19,180 nucleotides of DNA from Rodentolepis nana (GCA_900617975.1 UZAE01013018.1:8616-27795), one strand, 5' to 3'. Positions 1 through 9,467 are shown, counted from the stretch's first letter. A program made the numbers and translations. The notes: generated by a model not told the origin, from the letters alone.

Positions 1-299
1 TTGTTGTCTTAGCCTACTTCCAACTCCTTAAAAGCACTGAGTATATGCTTTGTTCCTCCAGAAACACTAACAACGAATAGCCGTTGACTCTGCTGAATGG
101 ATATCTTGATAGAATTCCAATATGCATTGTTTATTTCCAACGGATTTGTTGTCATACTTTAAGCACTAATAAATCTGACCGTTATTTCTGCTTTTCTACA
201 GTTTGATTCATTTAAAACTAACAATAGGAAGAAATGGACGTATATTTGAGTTGTTCCATCGTACGATTTACTCGCAAGTCCTTTTGTCTTCCTTTCTAG

Positions 300-2514
300 A
301 CCAAAGAGAAAGAGGAGAAGAAACACATCAGTATAGTCGAGGCTGCTCTGATGGAGATGGAGAATGCGACATTGGATCTCACTTTTTCTGGTGCCACAAG
401 TGCCATCATCAGCGACGACATGCTAAAAGATGTGAATGCGGTTCTGTTTCTCTTCTGATTATTCAAATTTCCCTCGTATCTTCAATCCTCCTTTTTTCCT
501 GTTATAGTTAACACGCTGTTTGCCAGCGAGTCGACTCGGCAGTTCAATGAACTTGATCTATTCTACAGAGAAGGATGGATTCAGCCTGAATGCTCTCTAC
601 CGAAAGACTAGAAATGTCGACGATATTAGTGTCCTCTTGATTCGCGATCAAGGGGGTACAGTGTTTGGTGCTCTGCTTTCAGAGAAAATGCGCTGTTCTC
701 CGCGGTTCTATGGAACTGGAGAAAGTTGTGTTTTCCATTGGCGAAACGGTTTCAAGGTGAGTAATCAGAGCTAATTTCCTTCATTGATTACTTACTTGCT
801 CTGCATATTCAGCTCTCCTAAAAGCCCTACTCATGATCAGTAAAATTGTGCAAGATCACGTTCTCAATAAAAATTCAAGAATGCATATATAGAGAGAAAT
901 TAATTGAAGGTCGAAATGTCTTAAGAGGTGAAGGGTCTAAAGGTGTGACTTTAAACCTCCATTTCATCAAGGTGTTGTTTTTTTTGCTTAAGTGGAAAAT
1001 TACTCCGGGGTCACTGGGTTCGTGGAATGTGTTTGCGCCTGCACAGTAATGCCACGGTGCTGCAAACCGTCTTTCGAGGTAGCGTGTGCTCAATGAGTTG
1101 GGGTGTACTTAACTTCTGCGCATGAAATCATTTAATCATCATCAATTGCCATCTTGTAATAACGCCGCGAAAGAGAGTTGCTTAGCACAATAATTGGGAA
1201 GTTTGCTATGAATATTCGAAAAACCCTTGGAGAAAACAGACTCCATAATATCCATTCCTTCTAAGGCAACGAGGAAGTTATTTTTATCAAATGGCCGGCG
1301 TCTTGTTGGTTATCATTAGCCCTTTAGTTGACTTCAGACTTCACAGAGGGGAAGAAACATCAAATTGAAAAAAAAGTCGAGAGACGGGGGGGGGGGGAGA
1401 AACAGAAGAGAGTTTCAAAGATGTAAGAGACAAACACAACGGTAGAAAAAAGGTGAGGTGAGTACTGTGGGAATAGTCGAATATGACATAGAGTGAGGTG
1501 ATGATAGTTTGAAGTGAGAAGTCAACTGCCAGTTAATAGACTTTCTTGCCCAGGGTGCACCGCGTGGAGGTAGGTCTATTGCGCACCCCAATTATCACAA
1601 AAAATCCTCATTTAGGCAGTTGTCATAACTAAATATTACCTTTATCATTATTTTGTTAGCATTATAATTATTTCTCCTCAAATTGAGTCTATCGCAAACC
1701 TCGACAACGAGGAAGTGATTATGGGTATTATTAATTGAACACTGTCATGCTTTAAAGCAACCTAATGCTACAAGGCTAATGATTCTGTGGGATTTGAACT
1801 TGGGTTATTTCACACATACCCTTTCTATTGCTTTAGAAAGTCTCAACTCGGTAGTAAGTCTATTTGAATTGAATGAAAATTTTTGATGATGAAAAAAGCT
1901 CAATTTCACCAGATGCCTTTCAAACTGAAGAGAAAATTCTACGACACTAGAGGTAGGGGGCTATGGACGTCGCATTTCACCTTTTATTCTCCTACTAACG
2001 ACTATGCTATTGAAAAATATGTTGCTACCGTTTGCCTTTCATAACTGCAGCACATTTCACAATGCGTGTGTATTCCCCCTCTAGGTCTACAATTGGACAA
2101 GAAAGAATCACTACTTTATGCAAGGATCTCGAGATAGCTTCCTTATTGGAGTTAAAAAGTACGTTTGACCTCTGCGTAATTGCCATTTTCAGTTGAAGTA
2201 TATCTGAATGAATCTCAGTCTATGTATTACCTGTTTTTGAATTTGTATTTTGCGCTCCTTGTAGTGGCCACAGCGCAATTTGGTTTGATGGAGATTTGAA
2301 GTATGGACGAAGTGAAGCAACGGACACCTTCGACAATCCTGTTCTCTGTACCCTGCCCAAGCCTCACATCAGTCCGAATCGCAACTCCTCTACTACAACA
2401 TGGGCCAATTCCATTCCCTCAAGCCCCTCCTACGGTTCCTTGGGAGACACTGGTGAACCCACTAGTGTCGCTTTTGTCATAACCACGCTAGAACTTTGGG
2501 AAATAGTGTCCTGA
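300..2514 (+). CDS. TLDc-domain protein (OXR1/NCOA7/TLDC2-like), 3' four exons of a gene cut by the window start
   Basis: Seen: four exons, 300-431, 508-756, 2085-2158 and 2265-2514 (stop TGA), join in frame through GT-AG introns of 76, 1328 and 106 bp and give 234 residues. Exon 1 encodes a charged lead-in and SAIISDDMLKD. Exon 2 carries LTRCLP, YSTEKDGFSLNALYRK, VFGAL and FYGTGE. Exon 3 carries YNWTRKNHYFM. Exon 4 carries AIWFDGDLKYGRS and ends LELWEIVS. Known: this motif order is the TLDc domain of OXR1, NCOA7 and TLDC2, in which TLDc closes the protein; those members protect against oxidative stress and/or bind the V-ATPase. Odd: about 35 Ser/Thr/Pro-rich residues (NPVLC to GEPTS) sit between the last conserved strands, where human OXR1 has a short loop. 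The 5' exons lie outside; a short exon at 202-239 is possible but does not join in phase. The large intron holds SINE copy 1. The family call is firm, the paralogue is not. Confidence 0.9.
1279..1593 (-). mobile_element. SINE-like repeat, copy 1 (inside the large TLDc intron)
   Basis: Antisense copy running from the T-rich tail (TTATTTTTATC) and AAATGGCCGGCGTC to the 5' end GTGGAGGTAGGTCTATTGCGCACCCC. It shares with other copies AGTTGACTTC, a G run of about 12, GAAGTCAACTGCCAG and TTGCCCAGGGTGCACC. The segment normally between AGACTTTTTTGCC and TTGCCC is shortened. The inverted antisense donor reads GAG/GTAGGT, in the same sense as the host gene. A 12 bp direct repeat CAACGAGGAAGT lies at 1267-1278 and 1705-1716, farther out than the element itself. 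Confidence 0.9.
1781..1857 (-). pseudogene. tRNA-like sequence (degenerate) in the TLDc intron
   Basis: On the minus strand the order is A-box-like CTACCGAGTTGAGA, a possible anticodon arm CTTTCT/AGAAAG, a GGGT/ACCC pair that could be a long variable arm (type II, Ser/Leu-like), then a B-box-like GTTCAAATCCC (1789-1799). The T stem does not pair (CCAAG against CCCAC) and no acceptor stem was found. It could be a decayed tRNA gene, a tRNA-derived SINE head, or chance. Confidence 0.25.
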
Positions 2515-2542
2515 TTAAGCTGTTATAATTCTATTAATTCAT

Positions 2543-2575
2543 CCTCCCCCCCCCACCCCCCCCCTCCTCCTCTCT
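2543..2575. repeat. C-rich tract (C9-A-C9 plus CCT repeats) between the convergent genes
   Basis: Two runs of nine C separated by one A, then TCCTCCTCTCT. The minus strand is therefore G-rich enough to form a G-quadruplex. It lies in the TLDc 3' UTR and in the MED6 downstream region, just past the candidate MED6 poly(A) signal in transcription direction. Confidence 0.85.
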
Positions 2576-2590
2576 GATGTATTTGATTAA

Positions 2591-2596
2591 TTTAAT
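2591..2596 (-). terminator. Candidate poly(A) signal ATTAAA for MED6
   Basis: The plus-strand TTTAAT reads ATTAAA, the commonest variant signal, on the minus strand about 80 bases after the MED6 stop at 2674. No TTTATT (AATAAA on the minus strand) occurs between the two convergent stop codons. Confidence 0.35.
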
Positions 2597-2673
2597 CCCA
2601 TTTCCATTCTACTGTGTTATATATAGAAATGAGCGAAATAGCAAAACAGAGGCTTTCTATTAGTAGAATTCTG

Positions 2674-3414
2674 CTACATTAGTCTCGGACGCTTATCCGG
2701 GGGAGCGTCTGTAGGGGCCTGTCAGGTAAAGAATAAATTGGTAGATAAGAAACCCAGCGCACTTGAAAGCATTTAAGTAGATAGACTTACAGAGGGAGTC
2801 TGGGAAGATGGCATAGTCTGGAGTTGCATTGGAGGGAATCTACTGGCCCATTCATTGAGAAGGAAATCCGTTCGATTAACCTGATAAGGATTTGTTGCAA
2901 TAAAATCGGCCGGCTTCTTTTTTACTACTTTTAATGTCTCAGTTGTTTCAACTTCAGGGTTTTGCCACGAGTACGAACCATCTGAAGGATGAAATCGGGC
3001 ACAAGGTGCTAATTCTTGAATGATTTTATTCAAATTTGCAGTGATTGAGTGAATACGAGAGTTAATCAAGGTACCGAGATCTGGACATTGACGTACAACT
3101 CCGTTGATTACGTAGTAGTATGCCAGGGGCATGACTTCGGATGGAGATATGCGATCCTGTTTACGAATAACAAACAAAGAAGGCTCCTGATAATAACATA
3201 AACAGTATTCAATTCCGAACAGAGAAGCTAAACGATCAAGACCAAGACCTTGCATACGAACAACTTCATTATTGGATTCACGATCATAAAAGGGGTTAGA
3301 CAGGTTAGAGAAATATTGAAGAACATTTGATGCGTTTAGTTGATGGGCAGGAAAGACAGGATCCTGCCATAAAATTTCGTAAGGTGAAGGTTCATTATTC
3401 TTAGATGAATCCAT
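2674..3414 (-). CDS. MED6: Mediator of RNA polymerase II transcription subunit 6 (MED6), two exons
   Basis: Role (known): head-module subunit of Mediator, which links activators to RNA polymerase II in the nucleus. Seen: exon 1 runs from ATG at 3414 down to 2791 (208 codons). It contains NASNVLQYF (28-35), SNPFYDR (39-45), NNEVVRMQ (48-55), QEPSLFVIRKQ (76-86), PLAYYYVINGVV (96-107) and PDLGTLINSR (111-120), the family core. The reading frame would run five codons further to TAA at 2773. However, a consensus donor GTAAGT begins at 2790 and a good acceptor (TTCTTTACCTGACAG) ends at 2719. The 45 bp exon 2718-2674 then adds APTDAPPDKRPRLM and TAG. The PPDKRPRL ending matches, from memory, the conserved end of animal MED6 (PPEKRMRL in human). 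Total 222 residues, close to family length. The start is 3 bp after the stop of an upstream small ORF in the same frame. It converges on the TLDc gene. Confidence 0.95.
2732..2737 (+). terminator. Candidate poly(A) signal AATAAA for the TLDc gene
   Basis: AATAAA lies 218 bases after the TLDc stop codon. If used, the TLDc 3' UTR overlaps the last exon and intron of MED6 on the other strand. No better AATAAA occurs between 2515 and 2731. Confidence 0.4.
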
Positions 3415-3417
3415 TAC

Positions 3418-3573
3418 CTACTGCTTCTGGAGTTGACGAAGTGCCTCCTTGCTCTTATTATTAAAGTACTGATACTTAGCTTGTAGGTATTTAATTCTCA
3501 AAATGTGTGTGTAGTATCCAGCAACAAAACCAACACTGAAAGTTAGAATATAGCAAATAGTGGTGGCCTTCAT
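3418..3573 (-). CDS. Small single-pass membrane protein, 51 aa, unrecognised family, directly upstream of MED6
   Basis: Seen: ATG at 3573 to TAG at 3420-3418 encodes 51 residues. Residues 5-21 (TICYILTFSVGFVAGYY) form one hydrophobic segment with a GxxxG-like VGFVAG motif. The rest is a basic, Gln/Lys/Tyr-rich probable helix ending KEALRQLQKQ. The frame is open upstream of the ATG as far as a good acceptor (TTTTCAG ending at 3604), beyond which there is an in-frame TGA, so the mRNA 5' end or an earlier exon joins at 3603. Size and layout resemble short mitochondrial inner-membrane proteins; a loose F-S-x-G-x-V-x-G-x-Y match to STMP1 was noted but is too short to name it. The stop TAG, GTA and the MED6 ATG follow each other in the same frame, implying co-transcription. 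The composition looks coding; the function is unknown. Confidence 0.6.
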   Translation of the reverse strand: MKATTICYILTFSVGFVAGYYTHILRIKYLQAKYQYFNNKSKEALRQLQKQ

Positions 3574-3600
3574 ATATGATAGCAGAGGCCTGACACGTCT

Positions 3601-3606
3601 AGGCTG
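3601..3606 (-). promoter_or_regulatory. Splice acceptor (cis or spliced-leader trans) for the small membrane ORF
   Basis: On the minus strand TACATTTTCAG ends at 3604 and precedes CCTAGACGT. The frame used downstream has a TGA a few codons before this AG, so the transcript probably begins or joins here, 30 bases before the ATG at 3573. In flatworms this could be a spliced-leader site, which is inference. Confidence 0.4.
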
Positions 3607-3995
3607 AAAATGTACTCAGAATGAGTAAGCATCATCATGGAACCTAGAATTTTAGTAATACTCAATCAGTTGGCTTACATTTATTACTTTTAAATTTAAT
3701 GCAATTTAATAAAATATTAAAATTCTGATGTTATGAAATAAAAAATATATTATTAAGCTTTCTTCTCTAAATAGTCAGGAAAATTTTCTTCATCTTAATC
3801 AGATATGATTAAAATTCATTATTTTTGAAATTTTTTCAGGATCGATCATTTTATCGAGTTAGACCATATAACGAATTTTTTATTTTGACGGTGAAATTTC
3901 GTTTTTTATCACTGAAGATGCATTTAAACTGCTGCAAAATGTTGTGCATAAAATATATAAGTTTTCTTGATCTTTACTATATTTTACCTCAAAGG

Positions 3996-4032
<37 letters not shown>

Positions 4033-4971
4033 AATAGTATAGACTTCAGCATAGTAATCGATCATTACTTATATCATTTTTTTAAATCTTCCCAATCACT
4101 TATTTTAAAAACGGCAGTATTGAAAATAAGAATATTGCATCAATATATAAGATATAGTAAACTCGATATTGTAGAAATTAAAACATGAATGGGACATGAA
4201 ATTAGGATGTTTGGATAGAACTGGACCTGCATCAAGCCCTATAACAGATTTCCTCCCCTGCAAAAATCTGTCGTAGAAAATAAAGCTCCAACATCTTTTT
4301 TTTCTATGTTCCTCTACGAGATCTTTTAAAAACTGTATCTCTTCCAGTATGAGCTATTGACGGGGGGCAAGAATTCAGGCAAGCTTTCGACTGACAGTGG
4401 ACACCCACCATATCCAAATTACTATTATATATATTATATATTTGCCGAGTAAATAGAGCGGATGAGCGAGAAAAATTTTCTTGAGAGAGAGGTGCGTGTT
4501 CAGGATTACACAGGTAATAAGAACGAGTCAACACAAAAGAGTCTTGTTGAAATTGATAATACATACTCGCCAACTGCATTTTGACAAAAGGGAAAGTTGA
4601 ATGCGGCGAGATAACAGTGAATTCAAGTAATTATCAACAGCAAAAATAATTACAAGCAAATGAGTTGAAAAAAAATAAAACATGTTTTTAGTGAGACAAA
4701 TTTGATCAACATTTAAAGAGAAAATCCTCCGGTGCCCCAGTTATTTAAAACCAGGGTTGCTTTCGCGCATTGCATTTCCTAGTTTTAAATCGCGGAAGTA
4801 TGTTTGTTTTTTCGCCTAAGTCTTCAAAGAAAGCCTGATTGGAGCGAATGCTTATTTCAAGTAACTCAGAGTCCATTGCTTGAAGAAAACAGCGGGACAT
4901 CATTTTTGTGTGCATGCTAATGACACCATGGAAAAATAGCCTGGTTGAGCACAACCATTGCTACATTCCTT
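3607..4971. other. Intergenic, AT-rich
   Basis: Upstream region of the small ORF/MED6 unit. It holds the AT microsatellite. The minus-strand ORFs at 4304-4579 (91 aa) and 4745-4954 (69 aa) are open but not recognisable; the second, ending NILPRFKTRKCNARKQPWF, has fairly ordinary protein composition and is only a weak coding candidate. No promoter element could be assigned. Confidence 0.5.
3999..4031. repeat. (AT)n microsatellite
   Basis: About sixteen perfect AT units. ORFs reading IYIYIY on both strands across this run are artefacts. A shorter TATATATATTATATAT stretch lies at about 4426-4441. Confidence 0.97.
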
Positions 4972-5294
4972 GCAAAGGGGAGTGGGATAGACCCTGGGCA
5001 ACGTATATTCAAACGGCAAAAAAGTCTATTAACTGGCAGCTGATTTCTCACTTCAAACTACCAACACCCCACTCTATGCCATATTCGACTATTTCCACAG
5101 TACTCAACCTCACCTTTGTTCTACCTTTGTGTTTGTCTCTTACATGTTTGAAACACTCTTCTGTTCCCCTCCCCATCTCGACTTTTTTAATTTGATGTTC
5201 CTCCTCCTCTCTGTGAAGCCTGAAGTCAACTAAAGGGCTAATGATAACCATCAAGTCGCCTGCCATTTGTTATAAATAAATATAAATAAATAAA
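4972..5294 (+). mobile_element. SINE-like repeat, copy 2
   Basis: Sense copy ending in CGCCTGCCATTTG followed by an (ATAAAT)n tail. It lacks about 20 bases of the 5' end (CTTACCTCCACGTGGTGCA), since GGGATAGA joins directly to CCCTGGGCAACG. Flanking TACATTCCTT at 4962-4971 and 5295-5304 is a likely target-site duplication. The ORFs across it on both strands are repeat translations. Confidence 0.9.
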
Positions 5295-5304
5295 TACATT
5301 CCTT

Positions 5305-6130
5305 ACGAATTTGTTTTTTAGACCAGGTTCAGTTGTTGCTCGGTTTTTTTTTGTGCTGGACTTATTAATTTCTTGTCATAAAGCAAACTGGAATTAAGCA
5401 GTGCAAGCAGTGTCTAGTAGCCTTAAAGAATCTAATCGGATGGCCCGAATTCTCGCATTCCTTTGTCTCTATCGAAAAACTTTCGCCCGAACTTTATTCA
5501 TTCAAAGACCGAGAATTAGAATAGCTCGAATGATGCCAAGAATAGACGAACAATGAGTCCACTTTTTGCAAATTAGATATTATTTCAACATTATTTTTAG
5601 CTATTAATGTTTATGTAAAAAAAACAATTATGGGATTAATTACTTGTTTCACCCCAAGTGAGTTCTTATGAGCTCCACTTTCGGTGTCATTCGGCCTTTA
5701 TTATAAGGAGATGAAAGGAATCATGTTGAAGATTATAGCTTATGGCAAACAAATTCCAATAATGGGTGTGACGAGAGGTCACCTTCTTCCATCGCCTGGC
5801 AAATATGAACTTTTCTCGCTGACTGAATAGAGCCTTGTCAAATGACCTAACAATGAGGACCTTAAGGTCAAGGAGGGGGAAGAATAGGAGGAAATGGAAC
5901 ATGTATTTTTGTTTAGCGGTTGCAGAACCAAGATCTGCTGAGTTAATTCATTTGTTGCCATTCTCTCAGTAACTAAGACTGGGATCGCAAAACACTCTCA
6001 GTGCCTATGATTTAATTACTCTAAAAACCTTTAGCAGGTTTTCTATGGTGGAGGAAAGGAGTATATATTCGGCCAACATACCCTCTATGTGACCTCCAGG
6101 AGGAAATGGAGATGGCTCTCCTGATTCGGA
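5305..6130. other. Intergenic, no gene recognised
   Basis: Very short open frames occur, for example a 38-residue Arg-rich one at about 5440-5556 and a 39-residue one at 5711-5830. Neither has splice or homology support. The overlapping minus-strand ORFs at 5687-5961 look like noise. Confidence 0.5.
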
Positions 6131-6252
6131 GTGGAAGAACATCAAAGTGAGAAAAAATTGAGGGGGGGGGGAACACCTATCACACACCCCAGGGAGGAAC
6201 ATTAAAGTGAGAAAAATTCGACAGGGGAAATAGAGTGATTCACAGATGTAAA

Positions 6253-6283
<31 letters not shown>

Positions 6284-6452
6284 CAAAGGCAGAGACGAGG
6301 TAAGATGGGTATAGTGAAGTGGTAGAATATGACATACAGAGGGGTGATGGTAGTTTGAAGTAAGAAGTCAACTCCCAGTTTATTGACTTTCTTGGTGCAT
6401 GAGTATACGTTGCCCAGGGTGCACCATGTGGAGATAAGTCTATCGCACACCT
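6131..6452 (-). mobile_element. SINE-like repeat, copy 3 (chimeric, with duplicated module)
   Basis: Antisense. The piece 6131-6190 runs from GGAAGAACATCAAAGTGAG through a G run straight into a 5'-end-like CTATCACACACCCC, so its centre is missing. A second piece, 6191-6452, restarts with GGAGGAACATTAAAGTGAG and continues to the true 5' end CTATCGCACACC. The 3' end of the element (GCAGGCGTC to AGTTGACTTC) is absent on the left. It contains an ACAG microsatellite. The antisense donor is mutated to GAG/ATAAGT. Confidence 0.85.
6257..6283. repeat. (ACAG)n microsatellite inside SINE copy 3
   Basis: Nearly seven perfect ACAG units. It expands the GAGACAGACACAAAGG segment found once in other copies. 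Translations reading SVCLSVCL or CLSVCLSV come from this run and are not protein evidence. Confidence 0.95.
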
Positions 6453-6975
6453 CTATAAATAATAATAATTATTATTATTATAATGTGGCGGGGAAAAAAA
6501 CACCATGTGTAAATAAATAATTTTGAGAGAAAAAGGCTTTAAAATAATCGATGATTTATCGATTTTATTACTGAGCATAGTTTACGAGTAACTCCCAGTT
6601 GAATTATTTTCATTAAAGAAAAAGATTTAACCTCGGGCATCAGGTTTCATAGTTAATCAATCTGTTTCACTTATTCATTGTGAATTCAATAAGTATTCAA
6701 GGTGAAAGCCTCTCCTACTTGCTAATTATCTTAAATTTATTCGAATTCAGTTTCCTCTGTTAAGAACTATTCCCTTTAATAGCTAGCAATTTATTAAGTA
6801 GATACCAATTTAACCAATTCGAAGAATTGTTTATCCAGTAGACAAACTAATGGCCCTTCCAATAACGTCGATCATTTCATCTGCCAACGCTAATTTAATC
6901 AAAAGTTCCTTAGTAGTTTTACTTCAAGCGTCCACTCAAGGCATTTTAAATGCTACACCTGTTTTTTTTTGAAAA
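6453..6975. other. Intergenic, AT-rich
   Basis: Starts with an imperfect (AAT)n/(ATT)n stretch (about 6455-6483) at the 5' end of SINE copy 3. Nothing else was recognised. Confidence 0.5.
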
Positions 6976-6988
6976 ACATAAACAAGGT

Positions 6989-7305
6989 TTATTCATTTCG
7001 AATGGCAGGCATTTTGATAGTTATCATTAGCCCTTAGCTGACTTCGAACTTCACGGAGGGGAAAAACATCAAATTTAGAAACATTCAAGAGGGTCGACCG
7101 AAGAGTGATTTGCAGATGTAAAAGAGGCAGACACAATGGTAGGGAGTAGGGTTAGGTGAGTACTGTAGAAGTGGTCGACTATGACATACAGTGAGGTCAT
7201 GGTAGTTTGAAGTGAGAAGTCAACTGCCAGTTAACAGACTTTTTAGCCGTATGAGTATACGTTGCCCAGGGTGCACCACGTGGAGGTAAGTCTATCGCAC
7301 ACCCC
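6989..7305 (-). mobile_element. SINE-like repeat, copy 4 (full length, clean target-site duplication)
   Basis: Antisense copy from TTATTCATTTCGAATGGCAGGC to GAGGTAAGTCTATCGCACACCCC. It is bounded by a perfect 13 bp direct repeat ACATAAACAAGGT at 6976-6988 and 7306-7318, the mark of target-primed retrotransposition. It keeps both inverted-repeat arms, with small mismatches, and the antisense donor GAG/GTAAGT at 7286. The G run is lost. Confidence 0.95.
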
Positions 7306-7318
7306 ACATAAACAAGGT

Positions 7319-9452
7319 AGAACACAATCAAAATACATATAGCGAACATAAAGGCCATTATGGGACCATTTTAGGAGGTTATTGATGCGAAATTTTTCAC
7401 AAATGCTGCTTTATAATTTTATTTTAATGCATTTGAATCGCACAGAACTTGTTGGTTTTAAATACCGACCACAATTCAGTAAAAAACACAAATTTTCGAA
7501 TGTAAAAGGAGACGCCATAATTTGCACTCTATAAAAAACATAAGCAATCTTTATTTTGCAATGTTTTACGATTATTACGATGATTTTTAAATCCCCGTAA
7601 ATTAGTGCTGATCGAGATTTAGCTTGAACAAATGGTGTATTGAATGGTAGTAGTAGTGGGAAATAAGGAACAAGCGAGACTAGGGAAAATCGGTTGAAAA
7701 GAGTCCCATTCAATATCCCCTATTAGAGAAAGTATCATTCGTAATTAATAGTGAGTAGAATTTGCTAGAATTACTAAGAACGGTTTGCATAGATATCTGA
7801 AGCGGGATCATGAATTTCCGGTAAGCTTGAAAATCAGATTATTGCCATTACAGTATACACTGATTTGACCTAAGGGGATAATTAACTGAAAATAGGGACT
7901 TAACTCGTCCCACAATATATTTTTATGTTGTTTTATTCAGCTATCATTATTTTTCAATTAACTTCATTTAACACTACATAGACTCAAAGAAGAGAGAAAG
8001 AGAAACCTAATTAAGGAGAAAAATTACTTTTGTAGCCTTGATAAGAGGTGATGAATGATTGGCTGCCGGATTAACCAATAGTTGCTGCGATGGCTTCTCC
8101 ATGTGTGGTCATACCTAACTAGCTGTGAGGGTGTGGGAATCCAATAGTACAAAATTCAATGGGAAGGGAGAATAAGAGTACAAGTTTTCATTCGAAATTA
8201 ATTAATTCTGACGTCTGTCCTTAAAAGTTTAAGAAAATAATTAATTTTTCTTAGTGGAAAAGTCATTTGATGGAGTAAGTGAAGCATCAGTCAAGACGAC
8301 CTTTAGTTCTGTGGTACTATCACATTGATGTCATAGTTTTTTTTATAAATATTAGTTTTTTAATTAAATCGTTTAAAGTTTGATATTTAGGATAAAATTC
8401 TAACACCAAGCTGAGCTGTGTACATAAAACGCGCTAATTTAGTATTCTTATAAAACAAAACAATAACCTTTAAACAAATAGAACACAGACTTTTGACGCA
8501 AGAAGTTGCAAATGGCTCTTAATAGGACGAGACAGAGAGAACCCACTAATTTATGACTTTATGAGAGCTTAACAGGCTCAGACAGTGCTCAAGGTCAGTC
8601 GGAATGAGGGATGTTCGCATTGGTTGGCCAGCTTGTTTTCATTCTCCGTATTTTTGTCGATTTACAGGAGCAGCGTTTTGTGCTTTAAACTGCAAATCTT
8701 TTTTTCCGCTAAAATGAATGCTTTCATTTTCAATAACTATTTTACTTCTTCGAATTCATAATTTATACTTATTCTGAGTTCATACAAAACATGCTTCAAT
8801 TTACAACATTTATTTTAACAAAGGACTTACTATCTAAATGTCCTTTTATTCGATTCAGTTGTGGCATATTTAGAAGAAGTAAGTGTAAATCACATCCTCC
8901 TTATGATAAACTATTTCATTTTTTGCAAACTTTGGGCACTTTTCTTGAGTAAAAATAATTTCCCGTAGAATTGCTCACCCTGGAACGCCAATAAGTCAAA
9001 GATCAATATTTTTGTTTTATCTTGAAAAAGTAACCACACATTACTGGCCAACCTTTTGGGCATAACACAGTGGATAATCCTAGTTTTAAATTCGATAAAG
9101 TCTTTATTACTTTTACTTAGTTAAATTCCCCCGCACTGATTCAACACTAGAGGTATATCATATCACTCGCTAATAAATTAGTCTTAAGAAAGAATTAAAA
9201 AGTACATTCCTCTGTACTTATTGAATATTTCGAAGGAAACAATAATTCCCTTTAAAATATATCAACTAAATATCAACCAGGCTCTGTGTTGATTTAAAAA
9301 GGAATTATTGATTAAGTGACCAAAGAAGTACATGAGCATAATCTAAAATTCAGCTTTGGAGCACGCTTGTATTTCATTTGATTAACAACTTGCAAATTAA
9401 GAAACTATGGTCTATTAGCTTCAACTTACATCCGTCTTTAATTCGTTACTTC
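7319..9452. other. Long intergenic or intronic stretch, no gene recognised
   Basis: AT-rich with frequent stops on both strands. The 100-residue minus-strand ORF at 7411-7713 has no recognisable domain and is probably chance. This stretch is downstream of the heat-shock-type promoter, so it could be transcribed from there, but no exon was identified. Confidence 0.45.
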
Positions 9453-9467
9453 AATATTATTTAGATG

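Larger units (their letters stand above)
757..2084 (+). other. Large TLDc intron
   Basis: Starts GTGAGT and ends TTCCCCCTCTAG. It contains SINE copy 1, a second 5'-end-like SINE fragment at about 1683-1699, and the tRNA-like sequence. The ORFs at 846-1093 are short and overlap on both strands without recognisable similarity. Confidence 0.85.

Noticed and set aside
203..511. 102-residue ORF overlapping the first TLDc exon
   Set aside because: It is in another frame. The TLDc frame, with donor at 432 and acceptor at 507, gives the conserved LTRCLP junction.
3825..4065. ORFs containing IYIYIY on both strands
   Set aside because: They are translations of the AT microsatellite.
4908..5266. ORFs of 95 and 72 residues on opposite strands
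   Set aside because: They are translations of SINE copy 2. Similar peptides (with W-C/W-T-L-G-N/K-V-Y/F patterns) appear from copies 5 and 6, as expected of a repeat.
5711..5830. 39-residue ORF beginning MKGIMLKIIAYG
   Set aside because: Short, with no splice, homology or poly(A) support. ORFs of this length are expected by chance.
6005..6450. ORFs rich in Cys-Leu-Ser-Val repeats
   Set aside because: The repeated residues come from the ACAG microsatellite in SINE copy 3.
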